From the NCBI GenBank assembly GCA_004552445.1, contig SFOJ01000025.1, positions 1 through 14,638 of the forward strand: a stretch of 14,638 nt of DNA. Direction: 5' to 3'. A program made the position numbers and the translations under genes. Each line of letters begins with the position of its first letter. The stretch's first letter is position 1. Under the pieces are notes generated by a model. That model was not told where the DNA came from and made no database searches. It saw only the letters and a list, made by a program, of their open reading frames with translations. This document shows, in pieces, positions 7,519 to 12,191 of the stretch. This DNA is from Mollicutes bacterium. Its GTDB lineage: Bacteria; Bacillota_I; Bacilli_A; RF39; UBA660.

Positions 7519-7588
7519 GTGACACGTTGACACTAGTAATTAGTGGGCTACTAATATCTACTGTCATAGTGACATAAAGTGACATAAA
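7519..7588. repeat. Cluster of GTGACA-type repeats
   Basis: GTGACAC (7519-7525) and TTGACAC (7528-7534) are followed by an inverted copy in GTCATAGTGAC, then a 10-bp unit AGTGACATAA repeated in tandem (7568-7577, 7578-7587). Between them ATTAGT and ACTAAT form a short dyad. Copies of one 6-7 base word in both orientations suggest protein binding sites (integrase arm sites, a repressor, or a decayed oriT). Nothing here encodes protein; the 212 bases from 7510 to 7721 hold only these repeats, a terminator and a promoter. Confidence 0.55.
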
Positions 7589-7589
7589 G

Positions 7590-7616
7590 AGGTTAGAGAG
7601 TATTTTCTAACCTTTT
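7590..7616 (+). terminator. Intrinsic terminator after the DUF4268 gene
   Basis: AGGTTAGA (7590-7597) and TCTAACCT (7606-7613) form a perfect 8-bp stem with an 8-base loop, followed by TTT. Confidence 0.7.
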
Positions 7617-7651
7617 AAATTTAAAAAAATACGAAAATTTCCAAAAAGCAT

Positions 7652-7680
7652 TTGACAATTGCAAAATGGTAAGTTATAAT
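7652..7680 (+). promoter_or_regulatory. Consensus sigma-A promoter of the repressor-toxin operon
   Basis: TTGACA (7652-7657) and TATAAT (7675-7680) are both perfect hexamers separated by exactly 17 bases, 42 bases before the repressor start codon. This is the strongest promoter in the window. Confidence 0.9.
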
Positions 7681-7707
7681 TTAATTGTAACTTGCAACAG
7701 CGAGTTA
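7671..7707. promoter_or_regulatory. Candidate repressor operator
   Basis: AAGTTA (7671-7676, overlapping the -10), TAACTT (7688-7693) and GAGTTA (7702-7707) are alternating copies of one half-site, giving two overlapping dyads across the -10 and the transcription start. The position suits autoregulation by the adjacent HTH repressor. Confidence 0.5.
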
Positions 7708-7721
7708 TAGGAGGAATACTT

Positions 7722-8039
7722 ATGTTTAAGGAAAAAGTAAAAGAATTGATGAATCAACAAAATATCACTCAAAAAGAATTAGCTGAATTGAGTGGTATTA
7801 CTGAAGCTTCTGTTTCTAGATATTTATCTGGCGAAAGAACTCCAAGAATTGATATTGTCATTAATTTTGCTAAAGCTCTTAAAGTTGACTCAAGTTATCT
7901 TATTTACAACGATGATGAATTAAGGGAAAAGGAAGAAGCTTATATTCAATGTCATACGATGTTAGCAAGAAATAAGAAAGATTTATCACTAGAAGAAAGA
8001 AATAAGTTAATTGCTTTATTAAGTAAAGAGGACAAGTAA
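7722..8039 (+). CDS. XRE-family repressor (ImmR-like)
   Basis: 105 residues starting MFKEKVKELMNQQ. Residues 1-58 form a classic Cro/CI helix-turn-helix (NITQKELAELSGITEASVSRYLSGERTPRID); the rest is a short helical tail. The start at 7722 has AGGAGG 8 bases upstream; an earlier in-frame ATG would place the RBS inside the gene. It overlaps the next gene by one base (TAATG), an ImmA-like peptidase, the same pairing as immR-immA in ICEBs1, where the peptidase cleaves the repressor to switch on the element. Here it is most likely the autoregulated repressor of the plus-strand operon that runs to 10328, through the half-sites around the promoter. Whether it also controls the integrase is not shown by the sequence. 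Confidence 0.85.
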   Translation: MFKEKVKELMNQQNITQKELAELSGITEASVSRYLSGERTPRIDIVINFAKALKVDSSYLIYNDDELREKEEAYIQCHTMLARNKKDLSLEERNKLIALLSKEDK

Positions 8040-8659
8040 TGGCTTATAGAGATTCTACCAAGTACGAAAGAATGGCTAGACTTGCTATAGACATTTACAT
8101 CGATTACAACATTACTGAATTTCCAACAAATGCTAAAGACATAGCAAAACGAATGGGATTTGATTTTATATTTTATTCTGATTTGGATGAAGAAACACGT
8201 GCACTAATGATTAAATTATCTGATGATGGTGTAAATTATCCTCATATGACTGGACCAAATTGTATTAGAACTATATATATTAATGATACAATTCAGTCTA
8301 ATGGAAGAAAAGATACATCTGGTTTTCATGAAATTAAACATATAGTTGAATATGATTGTGAAACTGATGATGAAGAATTAAATGAAGAAAATGAAGACTT
8401 AGCTAATTTTTTTGGTAAGTATATGAAATGTCCTATTCCTTATTTAATTTACTGTGGTTATGATAATGAATTTGATATTATGTCTAAATTTGGAGTTAGT
8501 CAGGAAATGGCAAAAAATGTATTAAAAAGTATGAGAGGTAGAATAAAAAAATACAACAATAGTATCTTCGATTATGAAGTTCCATTACTTGAATTATTAC
8601 TAGGGGATAAACTTGATAAGTCTAGTTTCTCAGTTATAAGTTCAAAAAGTAGTTCTTAG
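8039..8659 (+). CDS. ImmA/IrrE-family metallopeptidase
   Basis: 206 residues. The zinc site HEIKH (HExxH) lies about residues 98-102 within GFHEIKHIVEYD, with acidic residues and ENEDLANFFGKYMKCP downstream supplying the usual third ligand region (E..A..FA type). The N-terminal 90 residues fit the family's helical/sheet lead-in (NAKDIAKRMGF). The C terminus has a helical segment (FGVSQEMAKNVLKSMRGRIKKY) of the type seen in ImmA proteins. The start codon overlaps the repressor stop, with GAGG 8 bases upstream. In ICEBs1 and related phages ImmA cleaves the repressor in response to DNA damage or cell signalling; that role is inferred here from pairing and motif. Confidence 0.87.
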   Translation: MAYRDSTKYERMARLAIDIYIDYNITEFPTNAKDIAKRMGFDFIFYSDLDEETRALMIKLSDDGVNYPHMTGPNCIRTIYINDTIQSNGRKDTSGFHEIKHIVEYDCETDDEELNEENEDLANFFGKYMKCPIPYLIYCGYDNEFDIMSKFGVSQEMAKNVLKSMRGRIKKYNNSIFDYEVPLLELLLGDKLDKSSFSVISSKSSS

Positions 8660-8688
8660 AGATAGTTTTAAGCAAGATAAAGGAGATG

Positions 8689-8877
8689 ATGCGTATAAAG
8701 AAACTTAATTCTAAAGACAAAAAAAGACATCTCGTTACTGCAATAACGAAATGTCAAAAATACCATGATCAAATAGATCAAGTTACATTTCTATTATATC
8801 ATGGTAAATTCGAAAGTCAAATTATCAATTATAACTTTGACGAAAAAATATGTATAGAAAGAGAGGATATATCATGA
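8689..8877 (+). CDS. Small hypothetical protein in a hairpin-rich stretch
   Basis: 62 residues, basic (many K/R/H), no recognised domain. Two adjacent ATG codons (8686 and 8689) follow AAAGGAG immediately, so Shine-Dalgarno spacing is 0 or 3, unusually short. The stop TGA at 8875-8877 overlaps the next ATG (ATGA). The coding region contains three hairpins (8726-8755, 8761-8806, 8809-8844), so the DNA may be under selection as RNA as well as, or instead of, as protein. Its place between ImmA and DUF4417 and the overlapping stop/start suggest membership in the operon. Protein-coding status is only moderately supported. Confidence 0.5.
   Translation: MRIKKLNSKDKKRHLVTAITKCQKYHDQIDQVTFLLYHGKFESQIINYNFDEKICIEREDIS
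8726..8844 (+). repeat. Three consecutive hairpins
   Basis: Hairpin 1: arms 8726-8737 and 8744-8755, 11 of 12 positions paired (one C/A mismatch), loop CTGCAA. Hairpin 2: TACCATGAT (8761-8769) pairs with ATCATGGTA (8798-8806), then after a 2x2 internal loop AATAGA (8772-8777) pairs with TCTATT (8790-8795), apical loop of 12. Hairpin 3: TTCG/CGAA and TCAAA/TTTGA (8809-8844) with a 4-base bulge. They could be mRNA structure, protein-binding sites or a structured RNA. Confidence 0.6.
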
Positions 8878-8933
8878 TATCTAGAAAAATGTGCTATCTT
8901 CATATGAGGTCTCCATATGAAGATAAGCGATGA
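8874..8933 (+). CDS. Short leader-like ORF reading through the DUF4417 start hairpin
   Basis: A 19-codon ORF (begins MISRKMCYLH, ends TGA 8931-8933) with a good Shine-Dalgarno GAGAGG 7 bases upstream. Its ATG overlaps the preceding stop (ATGA), and its last 17 bases lie inside the DUF4417 gene in another frame. Translating it would carry ribosomes through the hairpin that covers the DUF4417 start codon, so it looks like a coupling or regulatory leader. No peptide function is claimed. Confidence 0.4.
   Translation: MISRKMCYLHMRSPYEDKR
8895..8925 (+). promoter_or_regulatory. Hairpin over the DUF4417 start codon
   Basis: Arms 8895-8906 and 8914-8925 (TATCTTCATATG / CATATGAAGATA) are a perfect 12-bp inverted repeat with loop AGGTCTC. 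The Shine-Dalgarno GAGG (8906-8909) lies at the loop, and the ATG (8917-8919) lies in the right arm, so folding would hide the start codon. Confidence 0.7.
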
Positions 8934-9651
8934 TGAATTAAAAAAGAGACTAAATTTAAATGTTGTGGATTTATTAAGTAATACTCCGACATCTGGATGG
9001 CTAGATATGCCAAAAATGTATTGTCCGAATATAACAAATATTGATTATATTGCACTTTATACCGAACCAGGATTATATACTAAAAAATCTAATACTATTA
9101 TTAGTTTTTATAATTATGATATTAAATTTGATGCAATAGATGGTCTATTTAATGCTATATATTATAATAATAAGAAATTATTAGAAAAATTTAAAGACAG
9201 GTTTGAAGATTGCATTTTATTTATTAGTCCTGATTACAGCGAATGCGGAGATGTTCACTTTGTTGAAAATTTATATAGAATATATAAAGCTAGAGTAGTA
9301 TCAATTTGGCTAACGATGGAGTGCAATGCAATAGTTATTCCTAATATTACATATTCTAATAGAAAAATGTTTGAATTTATGTTATTAGGCCTAGAAGAGG
9401 TAGAAACTGTTGCTTTTGGTACAAAGGGAAATGTGGATGATGAAGAAGAACGAGCTTTATTGATTGATGCAATTAAATATACTGTTGATCATCTTAATAT
9501 GCTTAAAACAATTATAGTTTATAGTAGTTGTAAGCATGATGAAACAATATATACTATATTTAAGTATGCATTAGATAAAGGAATTAATGTTATTATTCCT
9601 AATAACACCCTTCAATTAAGAAATAAGGAGGGGAAAAATGGGAAGGTATAG
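8917..9651 (+). CDS. DUF4417 family protein
   Basis: 244 residues, soluble. The core matches the DUF4417 pattern: residues about 75-185 with FDAIDGLFNAIYYN, DCILFISPDYSECGD, ENLYRIYKARVVSIWL, NAIVIPNITYSNRKMFEFMLLGL and TVAFGTKG, followed by a helix and IIVYSSCKHD. The family is common in Firmicutes phages and mobile elements and has no known activity. Its start is fixed by the family length and by GAGG 7 bases upstream; the frame is closed at 8905. The start codon lies in a strong hairpin. The 3' end overlaps the toxin-domain gene by 14 bases, so the two are almost certainly translated together. A role as chaperone, inhibitor or delivery partner of the toxin is speculation. Confidence 0.8.
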   Translation: MKISDDELKKRLNLNVVDLLSNTPTSGWLDMPKMYCPNITNIDYIALYTEPGLYTKKSNTIISFYNYDIKFDAIDGLFNAIYYNNKKLLEKFKDRFEDCILFISPDYSECGDVHFVENLYRIYKARVVSIWLTMECNAIVIPNITYSNRKMFEFMLLGLEEVETVAFGTKGNVDDEEERALLIDAIKYTVDHLNMLKTIIVYSSCKHDETIYTIFKYALDKGINVIIPNNTLQLRNKEGKNGKV

Positions 9652-10063
9652 TAATAGCAAGCAAGCACATGGTACTTCAGGTTCACCTCAGCTATCTCTT
9701 GGACAAGGTGGATTAGCTTCTAAAGTTGGAGAATTATACGATAAATTGATGTCAGATAATAATTATAAAGTATCTGAAACAGATCAGACTAAACATATAA
9801 AAGGAAGTAGTAACTATAATCCAAATAAAAGTGAATTTTATGGTGATGTAAGTAAAGCGCAGAAGTTGATTAATTCTCATAAAGGAAAAGGCGAGATGAT
9901 TAATGATAATAAAGAGAGAGTTGACTTTGGAGAAGTTATAGGTGGATACGTTAATAGCAAAGGTGAAAAAATCGATACAACTATTGGAATAATACATACT
10001 TCAAAGAAGAAAGGTTCTCATATTGTGCCTGCTAGGCCAAAGAATTATAAGGAGGATAAATAA
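9638..10063 (+). CDS. Ntox50-type polymorphic-toxin-domain protein
   Basis: 141 residues. Residues 1-50 are low-complexity and G/S/Q/N-rich (SGSPQLSLGQGG), a linker-like lead. From about residue 53 the sequence follows the polymorphic toxin type 50 domain: H53IKGSSNYN, EFYGDVSKAQKLINSHKGKG, NKERVDFGEVIGGYVNSKGE and the terminal T..IGIIHTSKKKGSHIVPARP, in which H120, S122, K-K-G and H128-I-V-P are the conserved end. Ntox50 domains are thought to be RNases of the BECR (EndoU/barnase-like) fold. Unlike most such toxins it has no secretion signal or long delivery region, so it may act inside the producing cell. AAGGAGG lies about 7 bases before the ATG. It overlaps DUF4417 upstream by 14 bases, and the acidic gene begins one base after its stop codon. 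Confidence 0.75.
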   Translation: MGRYSNSKQAHGTSGSPQLSLGQGGLASKVGELYDKLMSDNNYKVSETDQTKHIKGSSNYNPNKSEFYGDVSKAQKLINSHKGKGEMINDNKERVDFGEVIGGYVNSKGEKIDTTIGIIHTSKKKGSHIVPARPKNYKEDK

Positions 10064-10064
10064 A

Positions 10065-10328
10065 ATGAAATTATTGGAGAAAGAAAAGAATATTGAATAT
10101 TTATTCAATTATTTCGATGAACACGAAGAAGAAATAGTTAAGGTAGTGTTTAAGGATAAAATTATTGAAAAAGCTCAGTTAGATACAATGTACGAAAATG
10201 AAGAAGATGAAGACGAGTATAACGTAATTTTAATGAGAGATTTAAATAATAATTCCTTATTTGAAATATCATATAAAAATATACCATTAGAAATTATTTC
10301 AAATGGCGAGAATATAATTAAGCAATAA
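10065..10328 (+). CDS. Small acidic protein, probable immunity/antitoxin
   Basis: 87 residues starting MKLLEKEKNIEYLF, strongly acidic (EHEEEIV, YENEEDEDEY). An in-frame ATG 42 bases upstream exists, but it lies within the toxin gene. The ATG at 10065 follows AAGGAGG at a usual distance and begins one base after the toxin stop codon. No named family is recognised. Small size, acidity, tight linkage behind a basic RNase-type toxin domain and a shared transcript ending in a terminator all fit an immunity protein or antitoxin. That assignment is by context, not by homology. Confidence 0.65.
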   Translation: MKLLEKEKNIEYLFNYFDEHEEEIVKVVFKDKIIEKAQLDTMYENEEDEDEYNVILMRDLNNNSLFEISYKNIPLEIISNGENIIKQ

Positions 10329-10330
10329 AA

Positions 10331-10368
10331 AATAGTGACCTATTCAATAAAGAATAGATCACTATTTT
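10331..10368 (+). terminator. Strong intrinsic terminator of the repressor-toxin operon
   Basis: AATAGTGAcCTATTC (10331-10345) and GAATAGaTCACTATT (10352-10366) form 14 pairs with one mismatch and a 6-base loop, followed by TT. It begins 2 bases after the stop codon. Confidence 0.85.
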
Positions 10369-10370
10369 AG

Positions 10371-10686
10371 TTTAAAAGTAAGAACGCAAATGATGGGTGT
10401 GCCCATACTTCTACCCATCATACCCAACGTTTACCCATCAAATTTTATGATTTTTTTGCAAATCTTTTTAAATTTAAAATTTTAAAAATTCCTTTAAATT
10501 TCGATGTTTTTGCAGAATGTGTTGTAAAGAAAACCTTACAATTAATTCGCCCCCTGACGAGAGCGGAACCAATTAAAATTTTTTGGTAAGTCCAACAAAT
10601 GCAGTAAATATAAGGGTTTACGAGCATTTGAAAAATGGACTTACCTATATTTTTACCTATATGTAGAGGATAGGTAGAGTATTTTT
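10371..10686. other. attP-like region next to the intact integrase
   Basis: About 316 bases with no convincing gene. On the left lie ACCCATC-type words: inverted GATGGGT (10392-10398), TACCCATCA (10412-10420), TACCCAACG (10421-10429) and TACCCATCA (10432-10440). On the right lie TTACCTATAT (10641-10650), TTACCTATAT (10653-10662) and an inverted GGATAGGTAG (10668-10677). All fit TACCYAW, as expected for arm sites of a tyrosine integrase. Between them are the block GCCCCCTGACGAGAGC (10549-10564) and a 61-nt nested hairpin (10585-10645). Arms on both sides of a core are the layout of an unsplit attP. The crossover site itself is not identifiable. Confidence 0.55.
10585..10645. repeat. Long nested hairpin with TATAAGGG loop
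   Basis: GGTAAGTCC/GGACTTACC (10585-10593, 10637-10645), CAAATGC/GCATTTG (10596-10602, 10624-10630) and GTAAA/TTTAC (10604-10608, 10617-10621) nest to 21 base pairs, leaving TATAAGGG (10609-10616) as the apical loop. The same octamer is in the loop of the shorter hairpin at 1591-1620, whose stem sequence differs. Confidence 0.7.
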
Positions 10687-11793
10687 TTACTCTAAATTAT
10701 TCATTGTTTGGACGATCTCGTCCATTTTATTTTTAAATAAATGTGAATATGTATTAAGTGTTTCATCTATCTTTGCATGACCTAAGAATTTAGCTACAAC
10801 CATTATACTAGCACCATTATTAATTAATACTGATGTACAACTATGTCTAAAGTCATGAATTCTAATTTGTTTAACTCCAGCTAGTTGCGTATATTTATTT
10901 TTAGTATGTCGTAATATATGCGCTGATAAAGGTTCTTTATCACCAAATACATACCATTTTTCACTAAATCCATATTGTTTCTTTTCTCTAAGATATAATT
11001 CATGAATATCATCCATTACTTTTTGTGGAAGTGGAAGAGTTCTAGTACTTGTTCTTGTCTTAGGGGTTGTTAATATATATTGTCTAGAATCTCCTTCTTG
11101 AACAACATTTTTAACCACAGATAGTTCATTATTGTAGAAATCTATATTATCCCAAGTGAGTCCTCTTAATTCACCTCTACGAAGTCCGCAGAAGAATAAT
11201 ACTTCGAATAGTGATTTCCATTTTATATCATCTATTACAGATACAAATTGTTTAAACTCTTCCCAAGTATAGAATTTCATTTCTTCTGGTGGTCTATTAG
11301 GATTATTGAATTTTTCCATTTTGTTATAAATAGAAGTGAAGTTATAATCATGCCATTTAGTACCATAGTTAAGAATAGTCTTTAATAATTTATAATAACC
11401 ATTCTTAGTTTTATCCCTTTGATCTAAAGCACCAATTCTTTTTCTCCATTGAATATAATGTTCAAGTTTTATATCTTTGATTTTTAATTCATAGAATTCA
11501 CTTAATTGTTTTATATTTCGTCTATATGATCTTAAAGTAGTAGCCTTAACTTTATCTTTCTTGTATTCATAAAACTCTTCATACAACTGTTTAAATGTCA
11601 TATTAGTAACATTTATTTGTTTATTCTCAAGTCCAACTAAAAAATCTCTTTCAGCTTTTATTGCTTCACTTTTAGTCATGTAGTTTTTAGATACATAAAG
11701 TTTAGTTAATCCATTTACTTTTATTCTGTCATAGAAACACCAACGTCTACCATCTTTGGTAGCTTTTTCTTTTGGTAATTGTCGTACAGCCAT
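10687..11793 (-). CDS. int: Tyrosine recombinase / integrase
   Basis: 368 residues, full length. The N-terminal AP2-like arm-binding domain is at about 1-58 (MAVRQLPKEKATKDGRRWCFYDRIK), a SAM-like core-binding domain at about 65-155 (TFKQLYEEFYEYKK...TTLRSY), and the catalytic domain after about 172. All catalytic residues are visible: R205 (GLRRGE), K245 (TPKTRTSTR), H313 and R316 (HDFRH), H339 (LGHA), Y349 (NTYSHL). It should integrate and excise its element, by strand exchange at an att site. The start at 11793 has AAGGAGG 6 bases upstream; a longer reading from 11838 has no RBS. The att-like region starts directly after its stop, and a promoter with a dyad lies upstream. A related truncated copy sits at 4344-4502. 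Confidence 0.93.
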   Translation of the reverse strand: MAVRQLPKEKATKDGRRWCFYDRIKVNGLTKLYVSKNYMTKSEAIKAERDFLVGLENKQINVTNMTFKQLYEEFYEYKKDKVKATTLRSYRRNIKQLSEFYELKIKDIKLEHYIQWRKRIGALDQRDKTKNGYYKLLKTILNYGTKWHDYNFTSIYNKMEKFNNPNRPPEEMKFYTWEEFKQFVSVIDDIKWKSLFEVLFFCGLRRGELRGLTWDNIDFYNNELSVVKNVVQEGDSRQYILTTPKTRTSTRTLPLPQKVMDDIHELYLREKKQYGFSEKWYVFGDKEPLSAHILRHTKNKYTQLAGVKQIRIHDFRHSCTSVLINNGASIMVVAKFLGHAKIDETLNTYSHLFKNKMDEIVQTMNNLE

Positions 11794-11810
11794 TTTATAC
11801 CTCCTTATTT

Positions 11811-11851
11811 TGCTATACGTTCGTATTACCTGTGACAATACTAGTATAGCA
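11811..11851 (-). promoter_or_regulatory. Integrase promoter (-10) within a nested dyad
   Basis: On the minus strand TATACT (11848-11843) preceded by TGC gives an extended -10, about 50 bases before the start. It lies in the outer arm of TGCTATAC/GTATAGCA (11811-11818, 11844-11851), with an inner GTATT/AATAC pair (11823-11827, 11837-11841). A regulator could bind here, or the transcript could fold. Confidence 0.55.
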
Positions 11852-11867
11852 TGATCTTAATTTTTTG

Positions 11868-11904
11868 CATAATAAAACCAGGTATGGTTTTTTCATATCT
11901 GGTT
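11868..11904 (-). terminator. Intrinsic terminator of the helicase operon
   Basis: On the minus strand AACCAGATATG (11904-11894) pairs with CATACCTGGTT (11886-11876), 10 of 11 positions, loop of 7, followed by TTATTATG. It lies 17 bases past the stop of the zinc-finger membrane protein. Confidence 0.7.
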
Positions 11905-11920
11905 CGTTTATTCTAAATTA

Positions 11921-12178
11921 TTATTTTTGTGTATATCTACATTTTGGAAAATTACTACATCCTATAAAGGAACCATATTTTCCATTTCGCATTATTAGCT
12001 TCCCTCCACACTGTGGACAAATTCCGCCATCGGTTTTGATGCTTGCAATCTTTTGATTGATTTTTGTTTTTGCTAGATATTTTAATCGAGCAAGTATAAC
12101 TCCAATTATTCCAATAACTAATAAAACAATAAAATAGGGTATTAATCCTTTTAATAAAGCCCAGCTTAATTCATTCAT
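11921..12178 (-). CDS. Small membrane protein with topoisomerase-type zinc finger
   Basis: 85 residues. One membrane helix at about residues 12-32 (LIPYFIVLLVIGIIGVILA), a short basic linker, then a C4 zinc finger of the topoisomerase I C-terminal type: C54PQC57GG...GxYGxFxGC74SNFPKC80. The finger should face the cytosol. AGGAGG lies 8-9 bases before the ATG, and the gene starts 13 bases after the helicase stop codon, so the two form an operon. The helicase ends in a finger of the same type with about 20 of 31 positions identical to this one. It may tether DNA or a partner protein to the membrane. Function unknown. Confidence 0.75.
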   Translation of the reverse strand: MNELSWALLKGLIPYFIVLLVIGIIGVILARLKYLAKTKINQKIASIKTDGGICPQCGGKLIMRNGKYGSFIGCSNFPKCRYTQK

Positions 12179-12191
12179 TTCTTAAATCCTC

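Noticed and set aside
10412..10440. Repeats TACCCATCA resembling a CRISPR array
   Set aside because: The units are only 9 bases and the spacings 0-2 bases; they fit integrase arm sites, and no Cas gene is present.
10445..10627. 60-codon minus-strand ORF in the right att-like region
   Set aside because: It lies across the nested hairpin and conserved block, has no RBS, and is better explained by the att-like structure.
11794..11838. Longer integrase start adding 15 residues
   Set aside because: No Shine-Dalgarno at 11838; AAGGAGG is placed for 11793, and the truncated sister gene starts at the same point (M-x-VRQL).
11865..12056. 63-codon plus-strand ORF opposite the zinc-finger membrane gene
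   Set aside because: Antisense to a gene with domain, RBS and operon support; no RBS of its own.
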